NCBI GenBank assembly: GCA_016342495.1
Contig: JAEIOG010000030.1
Location: forward strand, 1-49,250
Reading direction: 5' to 3'
Length of the DNA stretch: 49,250 nt
Origin: Phycisphaerae bacterium
GTDB lineage: Bacteria > Planctomycetota > Phycisphaerae > Sedimentisphaerales > SM23-30
Shown here: positions 6,523 to 16,061 of the stretch, piece after piece
How the letters are laid out: each line of letters starts with the position of its first letter
How positions within the stretch are numbered: position 1 is the first letter of the stretch
Notes under the pieces: model-generated
Seen by the model: the letters and a program-made list of their open reading frames with translations, nothing else
The model's database searches: none
What the model was told of the DNA's origin: nothing
Translations under genes and position numbers: made by a program

Positions 6523-9006
6523 ATGGAAGCGTCGCCGAATGACAATTTAACTTTCCGCCAAGCTATCAAAGGCAAGTGGCAAATGCCGTTATTTGCCTTT
6601 TCAATCATTCTTTTTGCCGCGGTATTGGTATTGGGTAAACCGGCTAAGCCTGCCAGTGATGGTTTCGACCAGAAACTTAAATCCCTTGAGCTTCTTTCTC
6701 AAAAGGAAGATTTCCAGCAATTCTATATTAATGCTGAGCAATTGCGTCTTGACCTGCTCGAAAAAGATTATGATATCACAGAACAGTTTGCCAAATTAAG
6801 GCTTTTGTCGGCTTCTACCCGCGTTTTGGATGTTTCAACACGTCAAGAGTTGTCTGTTAAGGCGAAAGTTGGCAATACCGGCAATTATAGTAATATTATC
6901 AAAGATTATGAGTATGCTCTGGATAAAGGAACCGTTCAAGAAGATTCTCCTGAGTTAGCCAAAATATACCATGATCTGGCACTGGCATATCTGAAAGTTA
7001 AAGATTACAACAAAGCTATGGCTACGATTAAAAGAGCCATTGAGGTCATGCCGAAATTTCGTTCGCGATACCTGCGTGATAATGTCGAAATGAACTCAAT
7101 TGTCAAGGTCGAAGATTATCTGAAAAAGAACCTTACCTTGCTAGAAGAAATTATGTCTAATGACAAATCAGACCCGGATGACAAAGCCTGGGCTTTTGTT
7201 ACTAAGGCAAATGTTTTATTGCAGAGCGACCGTGAAAAGGATGCTCTTGCGTGGCTTGATAGTATGGAAGATTGGGTAAGGAATTCTTCTTATGGTCCTG
7301 AAGCAAGATATCTGCGTGGTAAAGCTTTGCGTAGGGATGGCCAGATAGATAGAGCTGATGTTGAACTTCGCCAATTGCTGGATGAACTAAAAGACCGTGG
7401 CGATGTTTATGCTCAGACGGCTCTGGAGCTGGGAAATATTAGTTATGTTCAATATCGGGATTATGAATCGCGTATTTTTTATCGTAAAGTGGTTGATACC
7501 CAACTTGGTAAAGACTGGTATGTCGCCGGAAAATTAGGTTTAGCGAAATGTTCAGCATTACAGCAGCGATATGATGAATCAATTGCCAATTATACTGAAG
7601 TGATTGAGGAATATTTTAAGAATCCTGATAATATTGCTATGGCAAAACAGGATTTGCAAGATAGTCTAATGATATGGGCAGATCAGCTCAGTACGCAACG
7701 TCAATATTCTTTAGCGTTGAAGTTTCTTGATCTTGAGCAACGAATAGTTGATGCCAAAGATCATGATGCCGCTTATCGATATGCTATGGCTCATTCACGA
7801 TTGGCCAACAAACTTTTAACTGAATTTGAAATCGCCCAAAGTGAAATGTCTCAAAACGAAGATGCTGACCAGAACCAGCAGGAATGGGAAAATCAACAGC
7901 GTGAAATTGTTGCTAAACATTTCAGTATAGCGGGCCAGTATTTCTTAAAAGTCGCAGATTTATCTTTAAACAATGACCAGCTGTATAGCGACAGTTTGTG
8001 GGATTCAGCCAGCAGTTTTGATAAAGCCGGAGACCCCAAAAAAGCAGTCGAAGTGTGGACTCGCTATGTTCAGAACAATGAAGACAAAGAACGATGGCCT
8101 CGAGCAGTTTTTTATCTGGCTCAGGCTTATCAATCTATGACAGATTATGGCTCAGCAATAACACAATATGGGCTTTTGATTGAAAAATATCCGATGTCCC
8201 CGGCTGCCTATGATTCAGTTATCCCGATGGCTCAATGTTATCTAAGCAGACCAGAGTCAGATGGTGATGAGGCTCAAAAAAATATTGATGAAGCTCAAAA
8301 ATTATTGAGTTCAGTATTGAATAATCCAGTATTGACACCCAGGTCGCAGGAATATCAACAAGCGATGTTCGTTTTGGGTGAGCTTTATTATAAAATCGAA
8401 GAATATAAGATGGCCATAAATTTTCTGACCGAAGCAATCAGCCGTTATCCCGATAATCCTGATTTAGGCAAGGTGATGTTTCTGGTTGCTGACTCATACC
8501 GAAGAAATGGTTTGTCGCTGAATAAGGAGCTGGAAAATATGCCGGCTAATGACCCGGCGGCGGCTTTGACAAGAGATAAAATATTTGCTCAGCGAAGCCA
8601 GCAATTATCTCAGGCACTGGAATATTTTAATCAATCAGTGAATTTTTATGCAAAAATACCTGAAAGTAAATATTCTAAACGAGATAGGCTTTATTCAAGA
8701 TTGAGTTGGCTTCATCGTGCGGATTGTTTGTTTGACCTTGGTAATTATCGTCAGGCGACAGATTCCTACGAAGATGTTATATCGCAATTTGATAAGACCC
8801 CGGTGGCTTTGATGGCATTTGTGCAATTAATTAATTGCTACGTCAAACTAGGCCAGCCAGATGAAGCATCTATCGCTCTGAATAAGGCCAGTTGGCAACT
8901 TCAGGCAATGACCGATGAAACTATAGCTACCGGGCCTTTTGATATGACACGCCCAGAATGGCAAAAGTGGTTTCAATGGCTTAAAAAATCCAGTTTAGTT
9001 AATTAA
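6523..9006 (+). CDS. Large membrane-anchored TPR-repeat protein
   Basis: This 827-residue protein has one N-terminal membrane helix at about residues 22-40 (MPLFAFSIILFAAVLVLG), and the remainder is probably periplasmic. That part is almost entirely helix-turn-helix tetratricopeptide-type repeats, for example ELAKIYHDLALAYLKVKDYN, YAQTALELGNISYVQYRDYE and AVFYLAQAYQSMTDYGSAI. TPR arrays act as protein-binding scaffolds. YbgF/BamD-like periplasmic TPR proteins are a loose comparison, not an assignment. TAAGG lies 6 bases ahead of the ATG. It is followed 34 bases later by the FlgN-like gene, so a role in flagellar assembly is suggested by context. Confidence 0.75.
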   Translation: MEASPNDNLTFRQAIKGKWQMPLFAFSIILFAAVLVLGKPAKPASDGFDQKLKSLELLSQKEDFQQFYINAEQLRLDLLEKDYDITEQFAKLRLLSASTRVLDVSTRQELSVKAKVGNTGNYSNIIKDYEYALDKGTVQEDSPELAKIYHDLALAYLKVKDYNKAMATIKRAIEVMPKFRSRYLRDNVEMNSIVKVEDYLKKNLTLLEEIMSNDKSDPDDKAWAFVTKANVLLQSDREKDALAWLDSMEDWVRNSSYGPEARYLRGKALRRDGQIDRADVELRQLLDELKDRGDVYAQTALELGNISYVQYRDYESRIFYRKVVDTQLGKDWYVAGKLGLAKCSALQQRYDESIANYTEVIEEYFKNPDNIAMAKQDLQDSLMIWADQLSTQRQYSLALKFLDLEQRIVDAKDHDAAYRYAMAHSRLANKLLTEFEIAQSEMSQNEDADQNQQEWENQQREIVAKHFSIAGQYFLKVADLSLNNDQLYSDSLWDSASSFDKAGDPKKAVEVWTRYVQNNEDKERWPRAVFYLAQAYQSMTDYGSAITQYGLLIEKYPMSPAAYDSVIPMAQCYLSRPESDGDEAQKNIDEAQKLLSSVLNNPVLTPRSQEYQQAMFVLGELYYKIEEYKMAINFLTEAISRYPDNPDLGKVMFLVADSYRRNGLSLNKELENMPANDPAAALTRDKIFAQRSQQLSQALEYFNQSVNFYAKIPESKYSKRDRLYSRLSWLHRADCLFDLGNYRQATDSYEDVISQFDKTPVALMAFVQLINCYVKLGQPDEASIALNKASWQLQAMTDETIATGPFDMTRPEWQKWFQWLKKSSLVN

Positions 9007-9040
9007 ATGGTTTAATATCCTTAAATTGAAAGGATTGCAG

Positions 9041-9514
9041 ATGGACAAAACCGAACAAACAATTGAGGCAGCAGAAGAAATAATTTTGCTTTTGACCCAA
9101 CAAGATGATCTGTATCGGCAATTGCATGAACTTGCTTGTCAGCAGACTGTTTTAGTCGATGGCAAGAATCCGGAAATGTTGTTGAAAGTTCTGGCATCCC
9201 GACAGCGTTTGATCAATAAATTGACAGCTATTGACCAGAAGCTAAAACCCATTCGGAATAATTGGGATGAATTATTTTTGTCGTTGAATCCGCAGCAGAA
9301 ACGTCAGGTTCAGCAATTAGTCGATAGTGTCAAGCAGACTTTAGGCGATATCATCCAGCGGGATAAATGTGATACAGAAAAATTACATGCCTGCAAAGAT
9401 CAGGTTGCCAGTCAGATACGCAATGTCAATACTGGCCGTCAAATGAATAATATTTATGCTCAGGGTTCCACTAATGTTACCCGTAGCAGGTATCTTGATT
9501 TGCAATCAGAATAA
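9041..9514 (+). CDS. FlgN-like flagellar export chaperone
   Basis: This 157-residue all-helical protein has no membrane segment or signal peptide. The pattern (QQDDLYRQLHELACQQ, an early helical hairpin, and a C-terminal RQMNNIYAQG segment) matches the FlgN family, cytoplasmic chaperones for the hook-junction proteins FlgK and FlgL. I chose the ATG at 9041 because AAAGGA is well spaced before it; an in-frame TTG at 9026 would lie ahead of that site. FlgN proteins are poorly conserved, so the call rests on shape, length and its place in a flagellar operon. Neither flgK nor flgL is in the window. Confidence 0.65.
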   Translation: MDKTEQTIEAAEEIILLLTQQDDLYRQLHELACQQTVLVDGKNPEMLLKVLASRQRLINKLTAIDQKLKPIRNNWDELFLSLNPQQKRQVQQLVDSVKQTLGDIIQRDKCDTEKLHACKDQVASQIRNVNTGRQMNNIYAQGSTNVTRSRYLDLQSE

Positions 9515-9537
9515 TTTTTTTAAGTTAGAAGATTTAA

Positions 9538-10389
9538 ATGCAGCAGAATAATGCGACAAAACCTAAATTAGCCGACAATGCTGACCAGGCGATGGAACAA
9601 CTAGCTTCGATTATCGCTTCGTATAGCGAAATTACCGAACGCATGCAAAGTTCGCATCAGAAGTTGCAGGGCGAAGTTAAACTTTTGCGTGAAGAATTGC
9701 GCCATAAAAATGAAATGTTGCAGCGTAAAAGCCGGTTAGCGGCACTGGGTGAGATGGCCGCTGGTGTGGCTCATGAAATTCGCAATCCGCTCGGTGGTGT
9801 GCAATTATATGCTTCGCTTTTGGAAAAAGAATTAGTTGGCAACGAAGCTTCATTGCAATGGGTTCGAAAAATTATCAAAGGCGTGCGTGGCCTGGATTTA
9901 ATTGTTAATGATATGCTGACATTTACCCAGGATAGTTTTTGTGATAAAACCGAAGTTAATTTTACTGCTTTGCTGACGGAGGTGCTGGATTATGCCAGAC
10001 CTCAGATTCGTTCCAAAAATACCAGGATTGATATTACAGATGTTGCCAGTAATCTGGTGGTAAATGTCGATTTGAATATGATGACGCGCATATTATTGAA
10101 TCTTATATTAAATGCGGTTGACGCTGCTGGTGATAGTGGCAATGTTGTTATCAAAGCTGGTCCTCATAAAGCTAAAGATTATAAGGTTTTTGTCAGCGTA
10201 AGTGACGATGGCTGTGGAATTAAGCCTGAGGCACTAAAGAAAATTTTTAATCCGTTTTTTACGACTAAAGACAGCGGTACTGGCCTTGGCCTGGCGATTG
10301 TGCATAGATTAATCGAATGTCATAATGGCTTGATTAGTGCTATCAACAATAATTCCGGTGGAGCGACGTTCACCATCTTGCTGCCTTAG
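9538..10389 (+). CDS. FlrB/FleS-type sensor histidine kinase
   Basis: This 283-residue kinase has no membrane segments, so it works in the cytoplasm. A helical N-terminal part (about 1-65) leads to the HisKA helix, with phospho-acceptor His79 in [10 protein letters not shown]. The ATPase domain follows with N-box [11 protein letters not shown]1 DDGCGI, F-box NPFFTTK and G2 GTGLGLAI, all intact. Cytoplasmic kinases paired with an NtrC-type regulator inside flagellar loci are FlrB/FleS-like and phosphorylate the sigma-54 activator for middle flagellar genes. The regulator gene follows 20 bases later. The stimulus is unknown; in relatives it reports assembly of the basal body. Confidence 0.85.
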   Translation: MQQNNATKPKLADNADQAMEQLASIIASYSEITERMQSSHQKLQGEVKLLREELRHKNEMLQRKSRLAALGEMAAGVAHEIRNPLGGVQLYASLLEKELVGNEASLQWVRKIIKGVRGLDLIVNDMLTFTQDSFCDKTEVNFTALLTEVLDYARPQIRSKNTRIDITDVASNLVVNVDLNMMTRILLNLILNAVDAAGDSGNVVIKAGPHKAKDYKVFVSVSDDGCGIKPEALKKIFNPFFTTKDSGTGLGLAIVHRLIECHNGLISAINNNSGGATFTILLP

Positions 10390-10409
10390 AATATTAATAG
10401 GAAATAGTT

Positions 10410-11786
10410 ATGGCTAATATATTGATAGTTGATGATAAAGAAATGATGCGGGATTCTCTCCAGGCGATTCTGGTTCATGGCGACCATGAGGTAGTTGCTT
10501 GTGAGAGTGCTATTGAAGCCTTGAACCAGGTACGCAAGTTTCCTTTTGACCTGATAATCAGCGATCTTAAAATGCCGCAAATGGATGGCCTGGCTTTTAT
10601 TGACGAGCTTCGCAATAGCGGTATCGAAATCCCTTTGATTATGATGACCGCCTATGCTGATGTTTCCACTGCTGTTCAGGCGATGCGAAAAGGAGCTTTT
10701 GATTACATCCAGAAGCCTTTCGATGCTGACGCAATTTCAGTTCTGGTTGACAAAGCTTTAGAACACAGCCGCATGTTAAATGAAAACGAAGCATTGCGGG
10801 TTGATGCCACTGACTGGCAAAGAGGTAAAGAATTTATTGGCCAATCAATGGTTATGCAGCAGGTTATGAATAAAGTGTCGCAGGTTGCCCGCACTAATTG
10901 CACTGTTTTGATTCGCGGCGATTCTGGGACAGGTAAGGAAATGATCGCTCGTGCGATTCACAGCCAAAGCCCTCGAACAACAAAGCCTTTGCTATGTGTC
11001 AATTGTGCAGCTTTATCGAGTACGTTATTGGAAAGTGAACTTTTTGGCCATGAAAAGGGTGCTTTTACTGGTGCAGACCGGGCTCGCAAAGGCCGTTTTG
11101 AATTAGCTGATGGCGGCACTTTGCTTTTAGATGAAATATCCGAGATGGATTTGCAATTGCAGGCCAAGCTCTTAAGAGTCTTGCAGGAACGCGAGTTTGA
11201 ACGTGTAGGTTCAAGCGTAACCCGTCAGGTTAATGTTCGATTACTGGCAACGACTAATCGTGACCTTGAAAAATGGGTAGCCGAAGGTAAATTTCGCGAA
11301 GATTTATTCTATCGCCTTAATGTAGTGCCGATATTGCTGCCTAACCTGGCTCAGAGAGTTAGTGAAGACCTTGAATTATTATGTGATTATTTTCTGGAAC
11401 GCTTTGCCCAGCGTGAAGGAGCAACTAAACGTCATCTTAGCAATGAAACTTTGGCAATGCTGAAGAAATATCACTGGCCTGGTAATGTTCGTGAGCTTGA
11501 AAATCTTATGGAAAGAGTTTCGATTCTATGTACATCAGAGATTATTACCCCTGATTTAATAGAAGGTTGGTTGACTTTTAATGATCAGCCAGCAGCTAAT
11601 ATCGATGCTACTATAATCGACATGTCGGAGCCAAAGCCCCTGGCCCTGGTAGAACGTGAAGTTATAGAATCTACCTTGCGACAATTTGATGGCCATCGCC
11701 AAAAAACTGCTGAAGCCTTAGGCATTGGGCTGAGGACTCTGGGAATGAAACTAAAAAAATGGCAACAGGAAAAAGCTGCTGTCTAG
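10410..11786 (+). CDS. FlrC/FleR-type sigma-54-dependent response regulator
   Basis: This 458-residue activator has three domains. The receiver (1-120) has Asp9/Asp52 in the acidic pocket and Lys102 in YIQKPFD. The AAA+ domain (about 143-375) has Walker A GDSGTGKE at 170-177 and the sigma-54-contacting loop GAFTGA at 217-222. A Fis-type helix-turn-helix lies at the C terminus (HRQKTAEALGIGLRTLGMKL). GAFTGA is perfect, so it should remodel sigma-54 RNA polymerase in its phosphorylated state. It pairs with the upstream kinase, and a near-consensus sigma-54 promoter lies about 150 bases beyond its stop in front of flgB, the obvious target. The sigma-54 gene itself is not in the window. Confidence 0.9.
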   Translation: MANILIVDDKEMMRDSLQAILVHGDHEVVACESAIEALNQVRKFPFDLIISDLKMPQMDGLAFIDELRNSGIEIPLIMMTAYADVSTAVQAMRKGAFDYIQKPFDADAISVLVDKALEHSRMLNENEALRVDATDWQRGKEFIGQSMVMQQVMNKVSQVARTNCTVLIRGDSGTGKEMIARAIHSQSPRTTKPLLCVNCAALSSTLLESELFGHEKGAFTGADRARKGRFELADGGTLLLDEISEMDLQLQAKLLRVLQEREFERVGSSVTRQVNVRLLATTNRDLEKWVAEGKFREDLFYRLNVVPILLPNLAQRVSEDLELLCDYFLERFAQREGATKRHLSNETLAMLKKYHWPGNVRELENLMERVSILCTSEIITPDLIEGWLTFNDQPAANIDATIIDMSEPKPLALVEREVIESTLRQFDGHRQKTAEALGIGLRTLGMKLKKWQQEKAAV

Positions 11787-11931
11787 CGCATTTATTGCTC
11801 AAAGGCGCAAAAAACACCTATAGTAAATGTGTTTCAGATCGAAATGTCAATAAAATGTATTATGCGTAAGTTATTATAAAATAACAAGATAAGGAATGTT
11901 TTCCTGTTAGTGTAAACTGATTATTAAGATA

Positions 11932-11955
11932 GTGCCAATTGGCACAGTTTTTGCT
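11932..11955 (+). promoter_or_regulatory. Sigma-54 promoter of the flgB operon
   Basis: TGGCACAGTTTTTGCT at 11940-11955 matches the sigma-54 consensus TGGCAC-N5-TTGCW, with GG and GC exactly ten bases apart. The -24 half lies within a perfect 14-base palindrome, GTGCCAATTGGCAC (11932-11945). The start point should fall near 11966, giving a leader of about 48 bases to flgB at 12014. The gene just upstream encodes a sigma-54 activator with an intact GAFTGA loop. Confidence 0.85.
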
Positions 11956-12013
11956 CTTAGTTGTACCAGTGTATTGTATGCACACAATGTGAAATGAATT
12001 TTGGAATAGAGAA

Positions 12014-12448
12014 ATGATTTTTGAAAGCTTACTAAATCGCGGTTCGATGCCTGTCTTGCAGCAGGTTATGAGTTTTACCGAAGCTCGTCACGAAGTATTG
12101 GCAAACAATGTCAGTAATTTCGATACCGTTGGCTATAAAATGCAGGATTTGGCCAAAGATGAATTTTTTGCTGAGCTGAATCGTGCAATTAAACAGCGTG
12201 ATGCTGGTGGTGCCGGGGCTCAGCTTGAAATGCGTAATACAAGTAATATAAAATTTAACAATAATTCATTGAGAGCCAGTGTGCTTGAATCTGAAAGTAA
12301 TAATATTCTTTTCCACGATAAAAACAATCGTTCTGTAGAAAAACAGATGGCAGAGATGGCCAAAAACACTATAATGCATGATGTTGTAGCTGAATTGCTA
12401 AGAGGCAAATATAATGGTTTGCAAACAGCGATTCGCGGCACACTCTAA
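12014..12448 (+). CDS. flgB: Flagellar proximal rod protein FlgB
   Basis: This 144-residue rod protein is exported without a signal peptide. The rod-family signature ANNVSNFDTVGYK lies at residues 30-42, and the C terminus (MAEMAKNTIMHDVVAELLRG) forms the other strand of the axial coiled coil. FlgB joins the MS ring and FliE to the rest of the rod in the periplasm. It is the first gene behind the sigma-54 promoter. The ATG is preceded by AATAGAGA, a weak ribosome site, and flgC starts 14 bases after the stop, the classic flgB-flgC-fliE order. Confidence 0.95.
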   Translation: MIFESLLNRGSMPVLQQVMSFTEARHEVLANNVSNFDTVGYKMQDLAKDEFFAELNRAIKQRDAGGAGAQLEMRNTSNIKFNNNSLRASVLESESNNILFHDKNNRSVEKQMAEMAKNTIMHDVVAELLRGKYNGLQTAIRGTL

Positions 12449-12462
12449 TAGAGGGTTAATAA

Positions 12463-12858
12463 ATGTTTTCAGCAATTGACATATCGACTTCAGGACTTGC
12501 CGCCCAGCGGGTGCGCATGAATACTGTTGCGATGAATATGGCTAATATCGACAGCGATAATCCTGATGGCACCGGGCCTTACAAAAGAAGAAGTGTGATT
12601 TTTGAAGTGGGAATGGGGCCAAATAATCAAAAAGATGGCGTACATGTTTCAAAAATTGAGCAGGAAGATAATTTCCGTATGGAATATGACCCAAACCATC
12701 ATCGTGCTGATGAAAATGGTTATGTCAAGATGCCTGCCATCGATCAGATGACTGAAATGGTCAATATGATGGAAGCTGAACGTGCTTATCAGGCGAACAT
12801 GACTGCTATGGAAGTTACCAAAGGTATGATTACAAGTTCATTGAGACTTTTGGCATAG
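12463..12858 (+). CDS. flgC: Flagellar proximal rod protein FlgC
   Basis: This 131-residue rod protein has the N-terminal pattern IDISTSGLAAQRVRMNTVAM followed by NMANIDS, and a C-terminal coiled-coil part with MMEAERAYQANMTAMEV. Both ends are typical of FlgC, and the length is normal. It builds the proximal rod with FlgB and FlgF in the periplasm. A ribosome site (AGAGGG) lies ahead of the ATG, and fliE follows after 12 bases. Confidence 0.95.
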   Translation: MFSAIDISTSGLAAQRVRMNTVAMNMANIDSDNPDGTGPYKRRSVIFEVGMGPNNQKDGVHVSKIEQEDNFRMEYDPNHHRADENGYVKMPAIDQMTEMVNMMEAERAYQANMTAMEVTKGMITSSLRLLA

Positions 12859-12870
12859 AAAGATACTTAA

Positions 12871-13191
12871 ATGGTAGATAATCTAAATAATAATATAGGT
12901 GCACAAAGACTTCAGCAGTTAAATGCCAATTTACAGGCCAAAACTGGTGGCAGTACCGAAACGGCCAAAAGTGCTGATTTTCAATCGATACTCAAAAACA
13001 GTATCGATGAAGTAAATCGCTTACAGCAGGACGCTGAAAAGGCTACTACTGAATTGGCTACCGGAAAAACCGATAATGTCGCTGAAGTTTTCTCTGCAAT
13101 CAAAAAAGCTGACCTGGCTTTTCAGACTTTGATGCAGATGCGGAATGAATTAATGGACGCATACGACGAAATTAAACAGATGCGAGTATAA
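12871..13191 (+). CDS. fliE: Flagellar hook-basal body protein FliE
   Basis: This 106-residue protein is helical throughout. The C-terminal pattern KADLAFQTLMQMRNELMDAY is the family's best conserved part, and SADFQSILKNSIDEVNRLQQ is the usual central helix. FliE adapts the MS ring of FliF to the rod and is the first substrate of the export gate. It lies in the standard place after flgC. An 80-base gap with no hairpin separates it from fliF. Confidence 0.92.
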   Translation: MVDNLNNNIGAQRLQQLNANLQAKTGGSTETAKSADFQSILKNSIDEVNRLQQDAEKATTELATGKTDNVAEVFSAIKKADLAFQTLMQMRNELMDAYDEIKQMRV

Positions 13192-13271
13192 TATACTAGT
13201 TATTAACTTTGTTTTTTCAGCGTATACCGATATGGATATTGGTGCTGACAAAACACTAATTTGAAAGGCAA

Positions 13272-14975
13272 ATGGGAATGGAGTTCCTTCGCCGAGTAAT
13301 ATCAAATATAAAAGCGCAACTAGCAGGGCTAAACACATCTCAAAAGATGGTTTTAGCTTTGTTGTCGGTAATTCTGCTTATTTCTTGTTTCTGGATGGCA
13401 AATGTCGCCTCGCAGCAGGAAATGGTTTCACTTTATCCTACCCCATTGACTAATGAAAAAGTAACAAATCGTATTATTGGCCAGCTTGATTCTATGAATA
13501 AAACCTATGAATTAGATAATGGCAATATCAGAGTGCTCAGAACTGAAAAAGATGAAATTAAAATGAGGCTGGCTTCCGAAGGCAATTCACCAGAGGGTAT
13601 GGACCTTAGCTATGAAGAAGCCATGGGCTCCAGCAGTTTGCTGGAACCGGCTCATGTTTATATGGATAGAAAATTGAAATATAAACAGGCTGAATTGGCT
13701 AAGATGATTAAAAAATACAAGGGAGTAGAAACCGTTGATGTTATTATTAATGAAGGTGGCCAACGCCGTTTGAATAATGTTACACCAGTTGCTACCGCTT
13801 CAGTTATGATAACGACTTATGGCAATAAAATCAGTGCTAAAAATCTCGCCGGTACCGTTGCTTCCCAGGTTAGTGGTGCAGTCCCCAGACTCAAACGTCA
13901 GGATGTAAAAGTTGTCGTAGATGGCAAGCATATTCCGGTTTTAGCCGAAGATGAACAGTATGCTGATGACAAAATCGAACGAAAAAATAATTGGGAATTT
14001 TACTTCCGCAATAAAGTTGTAGAAGGTTTACAAATTGCAAATGCTATTGTCCAGGTCGATATTCAGCCTGACGATACCGAAGTCAGCACAACAACTGTCA
14101 AGTATATGGATCCCGATAAAGAAAGTGGATCGGTAATATATACCAGTGAGAAAGTTGGTTCTGAAGATCTTAGCGAAAATATAATTGAAAATAATGAACC
14201 TGGTATTATCGCTAATGCCTCTGAACCTTCCGTTGCATCTGGCTCAGGAAATAAAACCGAAAGCTCTGAAAACACCACGAAATCTGTTGGCCATATTGGC
14301 AAAGAAGAAAAACAGGAATTCAAAAAGCCCGGAGACATTCCGCAAGAATCTCGTTTTGCTACAGTTACTGTCCCTTGGGATTATTTTAAAATTATTGCCA
14401 AAAATGAAAATGGCACAGAAGATCCTAAACCTGATGAATTAAAACTTATCGCTGAACGTGAATTGCCTACACTCAAAAAAAGGGTGATGGCAATGATGGG
14501 CGTTCCCGATGCTTATGCTGAAAATATTCAAATTTTCCCCGGTTATTTTGAAGGGACAGTCGGCGCTATTGCTCAGCAGCAGATAGCCACTAATCTTGCC
14601 ACCCAGAGTTCCGGGTCATTTAATATTCCTGATTTAATGAAGAGTTATGGCAAAGAAATAGCAATTTCTACATTGGCATTGGTTTCATTATTGATGGCTT
14701 TGATGATGGTTCGCAAGGCAGCTGGCCCGGTTGAAGTTACCGAAGATGAAGCAGCCGCTTTGATGAGTCAGCGTGAAAGGCCAATGGATGTTATTGGTCT
14801 TGAAGAAGGTGGTTTTGTTGATGAAGATGGCTTCAATGGCCTGCTAAGCGGTATGGAACTTGATGAAGATACCGTTAGAAGTCAGCAGATTCTCCAGCAG
14901 ATCAAGGAAATGATTGAAGAATCTCCAGAATCAGCTGCGATATTGATTGGTAACTGGATTAGCCAGGAATCTTAG
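13272..14975 (+). CDS. fliF: Flagellar MS-ring protein FliF
   Basis: This 567-residue inner-membrane protein has two membrane helices, about residues 26-45 (MVLALLSVILLISCFWMANV) and 462-482 (EIAISTLALVSLLMALMMV). Between them are the ring-building motifs (GNSPEGMDLSYEEAMGSS, then YMDRKLKYKQAELAKMI) in the periplasm. The cytoplasmic tail ends in RSQQILQQIKEMIEESPESA, the helix pair that binds FliG. The central segment (about 300-350) is Ser/Glu/Asn-rich and probably disordered. AAAGG lies 4 bases ahead of the ATG; a second ATG is six bases further in. Confidence 0.95.
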   Translation: MGMEFLRRVISNIKAQLAGLNTSQKMVLALLSVILLISCFWMANVASQQEMVSLYPTPLTNEKVTNRIIGQLDSMNKTYELDNGNIRVLRTEKDEIKMRLASEGNSPEGMDLSYEEAMGSSSLLEPAHVYMDRKLKYKQAELAKMIKKYKGVETVDVIINEGGQRRLNNVTPVATASVMITTYGNKISAKNLAGTVASQVSGAVPRLKRQDVKVVVDGKHIPVLAEDEQYADDKIERKNNWEFYFRNKVVEGLQIANAIVQVDIQPDDTEVSTTTVKYMDPDKESGSVIYTSEKVGSEDLSENIIENNEPGIIANASEPSVASGSGNKTESSENTTKSVGHIGKEEKQEFKKPGDIPQESRFATVTVPWDYFKIIAKNENGTEDPKPDELKLIAERELPTLKKRVMAMMGVPDAYAENIQIFPGYFEGTVGAIAQQQIATNLATQSSGSFNIPDLMKSYGKEIAISTLALVSLLMALMMVRKAAGPVEVTEDEAAALMSQRERPMDVIGLEEGGFVDEDGFNGLLSGMELDEDTVRSQQILQQIKEMIEESPESAAILIGNWISQES

Positions 14976-14997
14976 AGTTTACGTTTATAACTGGTAA

Positions 14998-16044
14998 ATG
15001 AAATTATTTAATTGGAATAGTGAAATGGCAGATATTGCAGAAATGAAAATCCCTGGGCTTAAAAAAGCAGCTATACTCCTGCTTTCAGTTGGTCAGGACA
15101 GTGCTTCGGCTATTCTTTCCCGTCTCAAACGTGATCATATAGAAGAAGTGTCGCGGGCACTGGCCGAAATGGAATCTGTCGGCTCAAAAGAACAAAGTTC
15201 TGTTTTAGGTGAATTTTATAATTTAGCACTGGCTCGCCTGAATATGGAACACGGCGGATTAGCTTATGCTCAAACATTGTTGGAAAAAAGTCTTTCTTCT
15301 GAGGATGCCAGCGATATTATTATGCAGGTAACTCAGACTATTCAGCAGACACCTTTCCAGTTTTTACAGAAAACTGATGCTCAGAATATCCTTACTTTTA
15401 TTCAGGATGAGCATCCTCAGACTATTGCATTGATTCTGGCTCATTTGCAGCCTCAAAAAGCAGCTGAAATCCTGCAGGGCTTAGCTCAACAAAAACAGGT
15501 TGAAGTTATTAAAAGAATATCGAGTATGGATCAAACCAATCCTGAAGTTATTAATGAAGTGGAAAAAGGTCTTGAATCACGGCTTAGCGATATTGTATCC
15601 CAGACATTTGACAAAGCTGGTGGCGTAGATAGAGCTGCCGAAGTGCTTAATCTGTCTGATCGTTCCACTGAGAAAGGTATTTTGGAAAATCTTGAAACTG
15701 ATGATCCGGATCTGGTTGAACAGATTCGCCGTTTGATGTTTGTCTTCGAGGATATTATCCTGGTTAATGACAAAGGTATTCAGTCTGTGCTTAAGGAAGT
15801 TGATAATGACGAACTGGCAATGGCATTGAAGACCGCCAGTGAAGAATTGAAAAATAAAGTATTCGGCAATATGTCTGAACGTGCTGCCCAGTTGATTACT
15901 GAAGATATGGAATATATGGGGCCGGTAAGGCTAAGCGATGTAGAAAATGCTCAGCAGAAGATCGTAGATGTTGTTCGCCGTTTAGAAGATGCTGGCGAAA
16001 TTATTATTGCTGGCCGTGGCGGCGATTCAGAATTAGTTGTTTAA
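14998..16044 (+). CDS. fliG: Flagellar motor switch protein FliG
   Basis: This 348-residue rotor protein has three armadillo-like domains. The N-terminal domain (IPGLKKAAILLLSVGQDSAS) docks on FliF. The middle domain carries DEHPQTIALILAHLQPQKAA, the EHPQ motif that contacts FliM. The C-terminal torque domain has VDNDELAMALKTASEELKNK, with the charged residues that face MotA, and ends with VVRRLEDAGEIIIAGRGGD. All signature parts are present, so the switch should work. It starts 22 bases after fliF; MADIAEMK at 15025 is a possible later start. Confidence 0.95.
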   Translation: MKLFNWNSEMADIAEMKIPGLKKAAILLLSVGQDSASAILSRLKRDHIEEVSRALAEMESVGSKEQSSVLGEFYNLALARLNMEHGGLAYAQTLLEKSLSSEDASDIIMQVTQTIQQTPFQFLQKTDAQNILTFIQDEHPQTIALILAHLQPQKAAEILQGLAQQKQVEVIKRISSMDQTNPEVINEVEKGLESRLSDIVSQTFDKAGGVDRAAEVLNLSDRSTEKGILENLETDDPDLVEQIRRLMFVFEDIILVNDKGIQSVLKEVDNDELAMALKTASEELKNKVFGNMSERAAQLITEDMEYMGPVRLSDVENAQQKIVDVVRRLEDAGEIIIAGRGGDSELVV

Positions 16045-16061
16045 TTTAAGCGAGTAAAAAA

